Assembly (NCBI GenBank): GCA_965217625.1
Contig: OZ244557.1
Location: 992,001-1,056,000 of the forward strand
Direction of reading: 5' to 3'
Source: TK10-74A sp965217625
GTDB lineage: Bacteria > Chloroflexota > Dehalococcoidia > Bin125
DNA: 64,000 nt
Made by a program: the position numbers and the translations under genes. The notes beneath the pieces are model-generated. The model was not told the origin of the DNA, made no database searches, and saw nothing but the letters and a program-made list of their open reading frames with translations. How positions within the stretch are numbered: the first letter of the stretch is position 1; every line of letters begins with the position of its first letter. Of the stretch, positions 1-8,192 are shown in pieces.

Positions 1-1
1 C

Positions 2-784
2 GTCGTCAATGATCCGCGGGTCCGCGACTACGATGTCTCGTCGTTGCGCCTGATCCTGTTCGGGGCGTCGCCCATGGCCGTGGACCGCATCCAGGCCGCC
101 CGCGACATCTTCGGGCCGGTGCTCTGCCAGGCCTACGGCCTCACCGAGACGGCGCCCGTGCTCACCGCCCAGCGCCTGGAGTGGCTCGACTACGAGACGC
201 CGGCGGGCATCGAGCGGCTGGCGTCCTGCGGGCGCGAGGTGATGGGCGTGCGGCTGCGCATCGTCGACGGGGAGGGCCGCGACGTGCCCCCGGACGGCGT
301 GGGCGAGATCGCCGTGCGCGGGCCGAACGTCATGCGGGGCTACTGGAAGCGCCCCGGGGAGACCGCGGAGGCCCTGCGCGGCGGCTGGATGCACACCGGC
401 GACATCGCGCGGATGGACGCGGACGGCTTCGTGTACATCGTCGACCGGGCCAAGGACATGATCATCAGCGGCGGCGAGAACGTCTACACGACCGAGGTCG
501 AGAACGCGCTGTACGACCACCCGGCCGTCCTGGAGGCGGCCGTGATCGGCGTCCCCAGCGAGCAGTGGGGCGAGGCCGTGCACGCCGTCGTCATGCTGCG
601 CCCCGATGGGGCGGCGACGGAGGCGGACCTGGTCTCGTTCTGCCACGGCAAGATCGCGGGCTACAAGTGCCCCAAGTCGGTCGAGTTCCGCTCCCAGCCG
701 CTGCCCAAGTCGGGGCCCGGCAAGATCCTCAAGACGGAGCTGCGCAAGCCCTTCTGGGCGGGCCAGGAAACGGGCGTGCACTGA
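2..784 (+). CDS. Acyl-CoA synthetase (AMP-forming), C-terminal part
   Basis: This is the 3' part of a long or medium-chain acyl-CoA ligase of the ANL superfamily; its 5' end lies before the window and the frame is open from base 2. It would activate a carboxylic acid to acyl-AMP and then acyl-CoA in the cytoplasm. Visible motifs, in order, are the adenylate-binding YGLTE, the ATP-binding HTGD, the hinge region DRAKDMI followed by SGGENVY and EVENAL, and the C-terminal PKSGPGKILK containing the catalytic lysine. All core motifs of the C-terminal half look intact. The exact substrate cannot be told from this half. Family assignment is firm. Confidence 0.93.
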   Translation, partial: VVNDPRVRDYDVSSLRLILFGASPMAVDRIQAARDIFGPVLCQAYGLTETAPVLTAQRLEWLDYETPAGIERLASCGREVMGVRLRIVDGEGRDVPPDGVGEIAVRGPNVMRGYWKRPGETAEALRGGWMHTGDIARMDADGFVYIVDRAKDMIISGGENVYTTEVENALYDHPAVLEAAVIGVPSEQWGEAVHAVVMLRPDGAATEADLVSFCHGKIAGYKCPKSVEFRSQPLPKSGPGKILKTELRKPFWAGQETGVH

Positions 785-1016
785 GGAGCCGGCGGGCGCC
801 GCGCACCGTCGTGGCGGGGCCAACTGCGCGTCGCTGTCGGATCAGTGGGCGCCCCGGCCGCGGCGCCGGTTGTTCAGACCATCCCTAAGCGCGGAGCCCG
901 TCCGGCGTCGCGATGCCGCTCCGCCGTCGTCGCCCTGCACCCGCTTCGGCTATGCTCTACCGGCAGCGAGGCGTGCCAGCGCGCGCCTCGATCGGGATCC
1001 CTGGAGCGGACTGAGC

Positions 1017-1373
1017 ATGACGACACAGGCGTATCACACCGCGAGCCGCGAGTTGCTGGCGCAGGGCCTCGGGGAGCTGGAGCGGGGCGACGCCCGCCTG
1101 GCCTCCGGGACGGGCTGGGACGCTGCCGTGCAGATGGTCAAGGCCATCGCCGAGGCGCGCGGCTGGCCGCACGACAGCCATCGCGACCTCTACGCGGCTG
1201 TCAGCAGGCTCGTGGATGAGACGGGCGACCGCGAGATATACACCCTGATCAATGTCGCGGGCGGCCTGGAGATGAACTTCCACGAGGACTGGTATCAGGG
1301 TCAGGGTGTGAGGCTGGGCTTGGCGTCCGTCGGGCGGCTGCTCGACAAGCTGGAACGGTTGGTGGACGGATGA
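1017..1373 (+). CDS. PaREP1/HEPN-like small protein, copy A
   Basis: A 118-residue protein starting at the ATG after a GGAG at 1005; a longer upstream reading frame is not supported because it reads into noncoding DNA. The pattern of an LLAQG-LGELERGD helix, an intervening AVQMVKAIAEARGW helix and a following HRDLYAAVSRLVDETGD helix resembles the PaREP1 family of small helical, HEPN-like proteins, where the GD and KAIA positions are typical. It is followed with a 4-base ATGA overlap by a near-identical tandem copy. No function is known for bacterial members; RNA-directed or toxin-antitoxin roles have been suggested for HEPN folds in general but no catalytic R-X4-6-H is obvious here. A TATGCT at 951-956 could be its -10 box. 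Confidence 0.72.
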   Translation: MTTQAYHTASRELLAQGLGELERGDARLASGTGWDAAVQMVKAIAEARGWPHDSHRDLYAAVSRLVDETGDREIYTLINVAGGLEMNFHEDWYQGQGVRLGLASVGRLLDKLERLVDG

Positions 1374-1726
1374 CGACACAGGCGTATCACACCGCGAGCC
1401 GCGAGTTGCTGGCGCAGGGCCTCGGGGAGTTGGAGCGGGGCGACGTCCGCCAGGCTTCCGAGAAGGGCTGGGGCGCCGCCGCGCAGATGATCAAGGCCAT
1501 CGCCGAGGCGCGCGGCTGGCGACACACCAGCCATCGCGACCTCTACATGGCTGTCAACAGGCTGGTGGATGAGACGGGCGACCGCGGCGTGTACAACCTG
1601 TTCAGTGTCGCGAGCGGCCTGCACGTCAACTTCTACGAGAACTGGCTCGCCGATGAGCATGTCAGAGAGGGCCTGAGCGACATGGAGCGGCTGCTCGACA
1701 AGCTGGAACCGTTTGTGGACGGCTGA
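1370..1726 (+). CDS. PaREP1/HEPN-like small protein, copy B
   Basis: A 118-residue tandem paralogue of the preceding gene, of identical length and sharing its first 30-odd residues almost exactly; it diverges most in the C-terminal third (NLFSVASGLHVNFYENW versus the copy A counterpart). The segment GDVRQASEKGWGAAAQ is a better match to the PaREP1 consensus than that of copy A. The start ATG overlaps the stop of copy A, so both should be translated from one mRNA. Near-identical 5' halves show a recent duplication or ongoing gene conversion. Family assignment is by motif only. Confidence 0.72.
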   Translation: MTTQAYHTASRELLAQGLGELERGDVRQASEKGWGAAAQMIKAIAEARGWRHTSHRDLYMAVNRLVDETGDRGVYNLFSVASGLHVNFYENWLADEHVREGLSDMERLLDKLEPFVDG

Positions 1727-1788
1727 CGACCCAGACCCACCACGCCGCGAGCCGCGAGTTGCCGGCGCCGGGCCTCGGGGAGCTGGAG
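1723..1788 (+). pseudogene. Remnant of a third PaREP1-like copy
   Basis: Directly after copy B, the DNA again reads like the first 22 codons of copies A and B (LTTQTHHAASREL, then GLGELE), with CTG in place of the ATG start and several substitutions, overlapping the TGA of copy B exactly as copy B overlaps copy A. The similarity ends near 1788 and the rest of the gene is missing. It marks a former three-gene tandem array. Confidence 0.75.
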
Positions 1789-1866
1789 AGCGCGCGACCG
1801 GACCGGCCCGGATCGGCTCGTGGGCGACGAAACCACCGTCGTCGCGCGCGGAATTGCGCACCCGCC

Positions 1867-1895
1867 TTGGCCGGTTCGCCGATTAGCGCTACGCT
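1867..1895 (+). promoter_or_regulatory. Probable promoter of the MscS gene
   Basis: TTGGCC at 1867-1872 and TACGCT at 1890-1895 are separated by 17 bases and precede the MscS start by about 40 bases. The -10 box matches the TAnnnT form seen before several other genes in this window. Confidence 0.45.
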
Positions 1896-1936
1896 TGCGC
1901 TGACCGGGCCGGCGGCCGGCGGGAGGACGCGCGCAG

Positions 1937-3163
1937 ATGGATCTCGCGTGGGGCGGATGGCCCGTGCTCGCCTCCTGGCACGAGCAAGCGTTCCTGGGCA
2001 TCGAGATCGGGCAGTACGTCGGCATCGGGGTGCTGCTCGGGGTCGTCGTGCTCTGGCAGCTGATCCTGACGCGCGGGCTCGGCATCGTGCTGCGACGCCG
2101 CATCGCGGATGCCGGCAAGCGGGAGTTCTGGGACCACGAACGGCGACGGCTGAGCCTGCCGATCCTCTGGCTGGGCGTCGCGGCGGTGATCCTGGCCGGC
2201 TTCCCCGTGCTCGACTTCGACGCCCGCATCGAGGACGTGGTCAGTCAGGCCGGGTCGCTGATCGGCGCGGCGGCGATGGTGCTGCTGGGCCTCCGCGGCA
2301 TCGACATCTTCAGCGAGGTGCTGAACAGGCGCGCCGAGCGGACCGCTACCAAGATGGACGACCAGTTGGTGCCGATCATCCGCACCAGCCTGCGCGTCGG
2401 GATGCTCGCGCTGGGTGGGCTGTTCGTGCTGTCCAACCTGGGCGTGAACGTGAACTCCCTGATCGCGGGCGCCGGCCTGCTGGGGCTGGGGGTGTCTCTG
2501 GCGGCGCAGGACACGGTCAAGAATTTCTTTGGCGGGATCACGGTCTTCACGGACAAGCCCTTCCAAACCGGCGACTGGATCATCGCCGGCGGGGTGGAGG
2601 GGACCGTGGAGGAGGTGGGGCTGCGCTCCACGCGCGTGCGCACGTTCTACAACTCCGTCGTGACCATCCCCAACTACATCTTCACCGACAACAACGTCGA
2701 CAACATGGGCGCGCGCCGCTGGCGGCGCTACTCGACGACGCTGGGGCTCTCCTACGCCACGACGCCGGAGCAGATGCAGGCCTTCGTGGAGGGCGTGCGC
2801 GCGCTCATCCGGGCCAACCCGGGCATGCGCACCGACTTCTATATCGTCGAGTTCAAGGAGTTCGGCCCCTCCACGCTGGACGTGATGCTGTACTGCTTCA
2901 TCGGCGCGGGCGACTGGAACGAGGAGATGCGGGTGCGGCACGTCCTCAACCTGGACATCGTGCGGCTGGCGCAGCGGCTGCGCGTCGAGTTCGCCTTCCC
3001 CACGCAGACCCTGCACGTCGAATCGGCGCCGGGGCAGCCCTTCCAGGCGCCGGCCCCGCCGGAGCCCGATCAACTCGCCAGCACTGTGAACGACTTCGGC
3101 CCCGACGGCGCCGCCGGACAACGCTCGGACCGGCCCCTGACATCGGGCTTCGACAGCGGCTAG
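1937..3163 (+). CDS. MscS-family mechanosensitive channel
   Basis: A 408-residue inner-membrane channel protein that should open on hypo-osmotic stress to release small solutes. Hydrophobic helices are visible at about residues 27-45, 74-92, 107-123 and 150-168, followed by the glycine/alanine-rich pore helix (SLIAGAGLLGLGVSLAAQD) and the typical NFFGGITVFTDKPFQTGDWI-like start of the beta domain. The cytoplasmic alpha/beta domain follows with SVVTIPN. The last 50 residues are proline-rich and probably disordered. It stands alone in its transcription unit. Confidence 0.93.
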   Translation: MDLAWGGWPVLASWHEQAFLGIEIGQYVGIGVLLGVVVLWQLILTRGLGIVLRRRIADAGKREFWDHERRRLSLPILWLGVAAVILAGFPVLDFDARIEDVVSQAGSLIGAAAMVLLGLRGIDIFSEVLNRRAERTATKMDDQLVPIIRTSLRVGMLALGGLFVLSNLGVNVNSLIAGAGLLGLGVSLAAQDTVKNFFGGITVFTDKPFQTGDWIIAGGVEGTVEEVGLRSTRVRTFYNSVVTIPNYIFTDNNVDNMGARRWRRYSTTLGLSYATTPEQMQAFVEGVRALIRANPGMRTDFYIVEFKEFGPSTLDVMLYCFIGAGDWNEEMRVRHVLNLDIVRLAQRLRVEFAFPTQTLHVESAPGQPFQAPAPPEPDQLASTVNDFGPDGAAGQRSDRPLTSGFDSG

Positions 3164-3209
3164 CGGGGCCGACCAGCGGGCCGGGCCCGCCAAGGAAAGC
3201 GAGACCATC

Positions 3210-4172
3210 ATGCGCGATCTGCCGATTGGGGTGCACCTGGGCTTCCGCGAGGCGCGGGGGATGCTGGACCGCACGCTGGCCGCCGACACGGCCGGGCTGG
3301 ACATGGTGTGGAGCACCGTGGGCGGCGCCGCGCCGGACCCGTTCGTCGTCTTCGGGCGGGCGGCCGAGGAGACGTCGATCGGCTTCGGGACGAGCATCGT
3401 GCCGACCTACCCGCGGCATCCGCTGGTGATGGCGTCGCAGGCGCTGGCGCTGGAGCAGCTCGCGCCGGGGCGCTTGCGCCTGGGGATCGGGCCCAGCCAT
3501 CGGCCGGTCATCGAGGGGATGTTCGGGCTCGGCTTCGAGCGGCCGCTGGCGCACCTGCGGGAGTACGTCGGCATCCTGCGCACCCTGCTGCACGAGGGGG
3601 CGGTGAACGTCGCCGGGGAGCAGCTGACCGCGCGGGCCCGGATCGACGCGCCCGCGCCCGTACCGATCCTGATCGCGACGCTGCGGCCGCGCGCCTACCG
3701 GCTGGCGGGAGAGCTCAGCGACGGCGCGATCTCCTGGATGTCGCCGCTGCCCTTCCTGCGCGATCAGGCCGCGCCCGCCGTGGCCGCGGGGGCGGGGGCG
3801 GCGGGACGCCCCGCGCCGCCGATCGTCGCGCACGTGCCGGTGGTCGTCTCCGACGACCGGCCGGCGGTCCGGGCCGCCGCCGCCAAGCAGTTCGGCAACT
3901 ACCAGCGCCTGCCGTTCTACGAGCGCATGATGCTCGACGCCGGCCTGCCCGATGCGGCCGGCGACGTCTTCACCGACGCCATGGCGGACGCGATCATCAT
4001 CTCCGGCGACGAGAACGCGGTGGCGGATCGGGTGCGCGGGCTGCCGGGCTTCGGCGTCGGCGAGCTGCTGGCGGACATCGTCGACACGGGCAGCGTCGAT
4101 ACGGATGCGCGCGCGGCGCGCGACCGGAGGCGCACGCTGCAACTGCTGGGCGCGCTCGCGCAGTCCGACTGA
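3210..4172 (+). CDS. LLM-class F420-dependent oxidoreductase
   Basis: A 320-residue bacterial luciferase-like (TIM barrel) flavin or F420-dependent oxidoreductase. It begins with the family's typical GVHLG strand and contains IGFGTSIVPTYPRHP (substrate and cofactor-binding strand with the Pro-Arg-His-Pro turn), LEQLAPGRLRLGIGPSH, and a C-terminal NAVADRVRGL segment. In Chloroflexota and Actinobacteria such proteins usually use coenzyme F420, so F420 is the likelier cofactor, but this cannot be proven from sequence. A GGAAAGCGAG ribosome-binding region lies just upstream. The substrate is unknown. Confidence 0.88.
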   Translation: MRDLPIGVHLGFREARGMLDRTLAADTAGLDMVWSTVGGAAPDPFVVFGRAAEETSIGFGTSIVPTYPRHPLVMASQALALEQLAPGRLRLGIGPSHRPVIEGMFGLGFERPLAHLREYVGILRTLLHEGAVNVAGEQLTARARIDAPAPVPILIATLRPRAYRLAGELSDGAISWMSPLPFLRDQAAPAVAAGAGAAGRPAPPIVAHVPVVVSDDRPAVRAAAAKQFGNYQRLPFYERMMLDAGLPDAAGDVFTDAMADAIIISGDENAVADRVRGLPGFGVGELLADIVDTGSVDTDARAARDRRRTLQLLGALAQSD

Positions 4173-4222
4173 GCGCCGCGTATTATGTCGCGGCCTGGTC
4201 CTCCTTCAAGGTGGCCGACCGT

Positions 4223-4270
4223 TATGCCCACGCGGGCATATTGAGCGGTAGGCGGTCGGCAGGCGATAAT
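4223..4270 (+). promoter_or_regulatory. Inverted repeat and probable promoter of aor
   Basis: TATGCCC at 4223-4229 and GGGCATA at 4234-4240 form a 7-base inverted repeat around ACGC, directly followed by TTGAGC (4241-4246), an 18-base spacer and GATAAT (4265-4270). The arrangement looks like an activator or repressor site abutting a -35 box, with an 86-base leader to the aor start. Confidence 0.4.
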
Positions 4271-4355
4271 CGCGGAACCCAGACCCACAACACGGGGCCG
4301 TCCCGGGGGCGGACCGTGCAGCGTCGGCTGCGGCCGGCAGAAAGGAACGTCGCCC

Positions 4356-6224
4356 ATGCCGGAAGAACTGGCCTATAACGGCAAGATCCTCAACGTGAAC
4401 CTCAGCAACGGGGAGATCACGCCCGAGGAGATCCCCGAGCAGATGTACAAGGACTACCTGGGCGGCTACGGCCTGGGCGCGCGTCTGCTCTTCGACCGCA
4501 TCCCGCAGGGGGCCGACCCCATGGGCCCCGACAACGTCCTGGGCCTGATGCCCGGCGTGATGACCGGCACGCCGATCTTCGGCAACCGCTTCCAGGCGGT
4601 CTGCAAGAGCCCCTCGACCGGCGGCTGGGGCGACGCCAACTGCGGCGGCGACTTCGGCCCCTACCTGAAGTTCGCCGGCTGGGACGGCATCCTGCTGTAC
4701 GGCGCGTCGGACGACCCGGTCTACATCCTGATCGACGACGACGAGGTCAGCCTCCACGACGCCTCGGACTATTGGGGTATGGACGCGATCAGCGCCGAGA
4801 AGAAGTTCAAGGAGGAGTACGGCAAGAAGACCTCCGTGGCGCTGATCGGGCAGTCGGGCGAGAACCTCTCGTACCTGGCGGGCATCTGCAACGAGCACGG
4901 CCGCCTGGCGGCGCGCTCGGGCGTGGGCGCCGTGATGGGCTCGAAGCGGGTCAAGGCCGTCGTCGTCAAGTCGACGCGACAGATGATCCAGCAGCACGAC
5001 AAGGAAGCGCGGGGCCTGATGAAGGACTCGCTGAACAACTTCGTGGCGCCGCTGCGCGACTTCTTCCGCTCCGTCGGCACGACCGGCATCACGGCCGGCT
5101 CGGCGCACAGCGGCGACTCGCCGGTGCGTAACTGGGGCGGCGTGGGCATCGAGGTCTTCGGCGACGTGGACGGCCTGCAGGGCCCCGTCGTCAACGAGAA
5201 GATGGTGCGCCACTACGCCTGCTGGCACTGCCCCCTGGCCTGCGGCGCCGAGAGCGTCGAGTCGGCCAACCCCGAGTACCCCTACCCGCGGCTCACGCAC
5301 CGCCCGGAGTACGAGACGATGGCGTCGTTCGGGACGATGAACCTGATCAACGACCTGGACTTCCTGATCCACGCCAACCACGTCTGCAACGAGTACGGCC
5401 TGGACACGATCGGCGCGGGCTGCACGATCTCGTTCGCGATTGAGTGCTTCGAGAACGGGATCCTCAGCAGGGAGGACACGGACGGCCTGGAACTGCGCTG
5501 GGGCGGCGCCGAGGCCGCCATGGCCCTGCTGCACAAGATGGGCAAGCGCGAGGGCTTCGGCGACGTGCTGGCCGACGGCGTCAAGGTCGCCGCGGAGAAG
5601 ATCGGCAACGGCAGCGAGGCCTACGCGATCCACATCGGCGGCCAGGAACTGCCGATGCACGACCCCAAGCTGCAGCCGGAGTTCCACACGACGTACAAGC
5701 TGGACCCGACCCCCGCCCGGCACACGCAGTACGAGGGCAACAGCCGCTTCGGCGGGCCCGAGTACCCGCGCGCGCCGAAGGACTTCCAGGACTACGCCAA
5801 CCGCGGCGAGCACCACAAGGGCGCCAGCGAGTACATGCACGTCGTGAACGCGACGGGCATGTGCCAGTTCATCATGATGACGGCGCCGACGGAGCGCTTC
5901 CCGGAGTGGATCAACAAGGTCACCGGCTGGGAGATCAGCGGCGACGAGTTGCAGCAGGCGGGCGAGCGCATCGCGAACCTGCGCATGGCCTTCGAGGTCC
6001 GGGAGGGCAACAACCCGCGGGCGCGCTACGTCCCCGGCCGCCTCACCGGCAACGAGGGCACCGCGCAGACGGTGGGCCCGCTGGAGGGCGTCCAGGTCGA
6101 CGTGGAGTTGATGGAGACCGACTTCCTCAACGCCTGTGACTGGGACAGGGACAACTGCACGCCGAGCCGCGACAAGCTGGAGTCGCTGGGTCTGGCGGAC
6201 GTCGCCGACGCCCTCAAGGTCTAA
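4356..6224 (+). CDS. aor: Aldehyde:ferredoxin oxidoreductase (tungsten)
   Basis: A 622-residue cytoplasmic enzyme that oxidises aldehydes to carboxylic acids with ferredoxin as electron acceptor, using a tungstopterin (W-bis-pyranopterin) and one [4Fe-4S] cluster. The N-terminal half has the family's NGKILNVNLSNG start and the pterin-binding GGWGDANCGGDFGP. The cluster ligands are visible as C289-X2-C292-X3-C296 (CWHCPLAC) and C503 in the GMCQF motif, matching Cys288/291/295/494 of the Pyrococcus enzyme. Length is usual for the family. No ferredoxin or MoaD partner is adjacent. Likely monocistronic: an inverted repeat and promoter lie upstream and a hairpin terminator downstream. Confidence 0.95.
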   Translation: MPEELAYNGKILNVNLSNGEITPEEIPEQMYKDYLGGYGLGARLLFDRIPQGADPMGPDNVLGLMPGVMTGTPIFGNRFQAVCKSPSTGGWGDANCGGDFGPYLKFAGWDGILLYGASDDPVYILIDDDEVSLHDASDYWGMDAISAEKKFKEEYGKKTSVALIGQSGENLSYLAGICNEHGRLAARSGVGAVMGSKRVKAVVVKSTRQMIQQHDKEARGLMKDSLNNFVAPLRDFFRSVGTTGITAGSAHSGDSPVRNWGGVGIEVFGDVDGLQGPVVNEKMVRHYACWHCPLACGAESVESANPEYPYPRLTHRPEYETMASFGTMNLINDLDFLIHANHVCNEYGLDTIGAGCTISFAIECFENGILSREDTDGLELRWGGAEAAMALLHKMGKREGFGDVLADGVKVAAEKIGNGSEAYAIHIGGQELPMHDPKLQPEFHTTYKLDPTPARHTQYEGNSRFGGPEYPRAPKDFQDYANRGEHHKGASEYMHVVNATGMCQFIMMTAPTERFPEWINKVTGWEISGDELQQAGERIANLRMAFEVREGNNPRARYVPGRLTGNEGTAQTVGPLEGVQVDVELMETDFLNACDWDRDNCTPSRDKLESLGLADVADALKV

Positions 6225-6248
6225 CGTCTGATCCGCGATCACGCGACA

Positions 6249-6276
6249 GGGGGCGGGCCGCGGGGCTCGCCCCCTT
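6249..6276 (+). terminator. Hairpin terminator after aor
   Basis: An 11-base-pair stem (GGGGGCGGGCC with GGCTCGCCCCC, one G-U pair) with a 4-base loop lies 25 bases after the aor stop, followed by only two T residues. Confidence 0.6.
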
Positions 6277-6332
6277 CGCATTCACGGCCCGCTCGACAGC
6301 CAGCCGGTCTACGGCCGGAAGGAGGGTCCGAC

Positions 6333-7220
6333 ATGGTCTTGCAGGATCAGGTGGTGTTCGTCACGGGCGCGTCGCGCGGCTTCGGCGAGGCGGCGACGCT
6401 GGAGCTCGTGCAGCGCGGGCATCGCGTCGTCGCGACGATGCGCAGCCCGGACCGCGACGGCCCCGGCCTGCTGGCCGGCGCGGGCGCGCTGAGCGACCGC
6501 ATCACGGTCACGTCCTGCGACGTCACCGAGCGCGCCAGCGTCGATGCGGCCGTGGCCCTGGCCGAGCGCACGTACGGCCGGATCGACGCCGTGTTCAACA
6601 ACGCCGGCTACGGCCTCTACGGCCCCGTCGAGGAGCTTGAGGACGACGAGGTGCTGCGCCAGTTCGACACGAACGTCGTCGGGCAGATCCGGGTCGTGCG
6701 GGCGGTCCTCCCGGGCATGCGGGCGCGCGGCCGCGGCAAGGTCGTCAACGTGTCGTCGCTGGCCGGGCGCATCTCCGGCCCCCTGCTCGGCCTCTACTCG
6801 GCCTCCAAGCACGCCGTCGAGGCGATGTCGGAGGCGTTGCGGCTCGAGGTCGCGGCGACGGGCGTGGAGGTCACCATCCTGGAGCCCGGGATGTACACCT
6901 CGGACTGGCAGACCACGTCGCTCGACGTGACGCAGGCCGTGCGGGAGCGGCGCAGCCGCATGCAGGCCGTGGTCGACGAGGCGCTGGCCGCGTTCCGCAA
7001 GCGCGCCGCGACGCGGCCCGGCTCGCGGGCGGTCGCCGTGGCGCTGGCGGACATCGTGGAGCTGGAGCAGCCGCTGCCCACGCGCTGGCCGGTGGGCGAA
7101 GACACGCAGCAGATGGTTGCCCTGCGCGCGTCGCTCACGGACGCCCAGTGGGAAGAGGCGCTGCGGCAGAACGAAGGCTATCGCGGCGTGTTCCTGCGAG
7201 CGATGGACCGGGCGCGCTAG
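6333..7220 (+). CDS. SDR-family oxidoreductase
   Basis: A 295-residue classical short-chain dehydrogenase/reductase of the cytoplasm. The Rossmann motif TGASRGFG is at residues 11-18, NNAG at 89-92, and the catalytic Ser142, Tyr155 and Lys159 (YSASK) are intact. The C-terminal extension after residue 190 (about 100 residues) is longer than in the shortest SDRs and resembles members annotated as ketoreductases or retinol-dehydrogenase-like. Preceded by AAGGAGG. It converges on the next gene and their stop codons overlap in the four bases CTAG. The substrate is unknown. Confidence 0.9.
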   Translation: MVLQDQVVFVTGASRGFGEAATLELVQRGHRVVATMRSPDRDGPGLLAGAGALSDRITVTSCDVTERASVDAAVALAERTYGRIDAVFNNAGYGLYGPVEELEDDEVLRQFDTNVVGQIRVVRAVLPGMRARGRGKVVNVSSLAGRISGPLLGLYSASKHAVEAMSEALRLEVAATGVEVTILEPGMYTSDWQTTSLDVTQAVRERRSRMQAVVDEALAAFRKRAATRPGSRAVAVALADIVELEQPLPTRWPVGEDTQQMVALRASLTDAQWEEALRQNEGYRGVFLRAMDRAR

Positions 7221-8095
7221 CCGTTTTCGGCGGCGCCGGGCGGCGTCCACGTCACGAGGCCCACGCGGCTACGCCGCGGGAGCCGCACGCAGTCCGCATC
7301 GTGCAGCAGCGTGCGCGCCAGTGTCTCCCGCAGGCGCGCGGCCTTGGCGCCGTCCGGCGACAGCCACAGCCGCCGCAGCGCGACCGCCTCGGCCTCGGCT
7401 GGGGAGTCGAAGCGCAAGTCCTCTGTCATCACGACGCGCATCTCGGGCAGCGTGCCGCGGGCCAGCAGCAGGGCCAGGAACTCCAGCAGGCCGGGCAGTT
7501 CAGCCTGGGGCTCGCCGTGCACGACGGGCCACAGCCCGGAGCAGGACGACGGCGGCGGGCGGTCCATCAGCACGGCCACGCAGAGGCGCGAGGCCGCCGC
7601 CTCCAGCGCATCCAGGAACGGGCCGATCAGCTCGACGTCGTAGCCCACGTGCGAGATGAAGCCGATGTCGGCCGCGTACGCGTCGGTCGAGGCGGGCGGC
7701 CAGCGCTCCGCGCGCAACTCCGTGTTCTCGATCGAGCCGCCCGCGTCGTCGCGGAAGCCGGCGATCGTCTGCCTGAAGACGGCGCGCATGCTCGGGCTCG
7801 GCTCGACCGCGATGAGGCGCCGCACCGCCCGCGCGATCGCCAGGCTGAATCGGCCCCCGCCGGCGCCGACGTCGAGCCAGGTATCGCCGGGCCGCGCCAA
7901 GCCGAGCAGCGCGTTGAGCGTCGGATCGTCGCGGCGCGCGGGGTCGGCCCGGAAGGCCGGCGCGACGGGCGCGTAGAAGTCGTCGCCGGGGGCCTCCTCG
8001 CGCAGGCGCTCGGCCTGCTCGCGGTTGGCGGCGACGCGGCGCGCCCAATCGGCGTGGGCGGCGTCGGCGGTGGGGCGCAGCGCGGAGGCGGACAT
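7217..8095 (-). CDS. Class I SAM-dependent methyltransferase
   Basis: A 292-residue protein if started at the internal ATG at 8095 (a longer frame starts at 8161 but its first 22 residues are low-complexity). The SAM-binding motif I is LDVGAGGGRFSLA, followed by motif post-I acidic residue in IAVEPSPSM; this is the seven-stranded methyltransferase fold. It is divergently placed to the PAC2 gene, and converges on the SDR. The substrate is not evident; the C-terminal third carries no recognised domain. Confidence 0.82.
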   Translation of the reverse strand: MSASALRPTADAAHADWARRVAANREQAERLREEAPGDDFYAPVAPAFRADPARRDDPTLNALLGLARPGDTWLDVGAGGGRFSLAIARAVRRLIAVEPSPSMRAVFRQTIAGFRDDAGGSIENTELRAERWPPASTDAYAADIGFISHVGYDVELIGPFLDALEAAASRLCVAVLMDRPPPSSCSGLWPVVHGEPQAELPGLLEFLALLLARGTLPEMRVVMTEDLRFDSPAEAEAVALRRLWLSPDGAKAARLRETLARTLLHDADCVRLPRRSRVGLVTWTPPGAAENG

Positions 8096-8177
8096 GTCGC
8101 CAGGGGAGCACGGCCGGTGTGTCAACGGCAAGCCTCGGGCTGCGGCGGGCGATCGCGGCATGCAACCGCCCGGCCGC

Positions 8178-8192
8178 TACACTGCCACGATG
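8178..8192 (+). promoter_or_regulatory. Leaderless -10 element of PAC2 gene 1
   Basis: TACACT at 8178-8183 ends six bases before the ATG at 8190, with no Shine-Dalgarno sequence between. This spacing would place transcription start at or next to the start codon, that is a leaderless mRNA. The second PAC2 gene has the same geometry. Confidence 0.5.

Noticed and set aside
4206..6281. A minus-strand open frame of 691 codons opposite aor
   Set aside because: It mirrors the aor gene, whose cysteine and pterin motifs are intact, and its own product is Arg/Val/Leu-rich without any recognisable domain.
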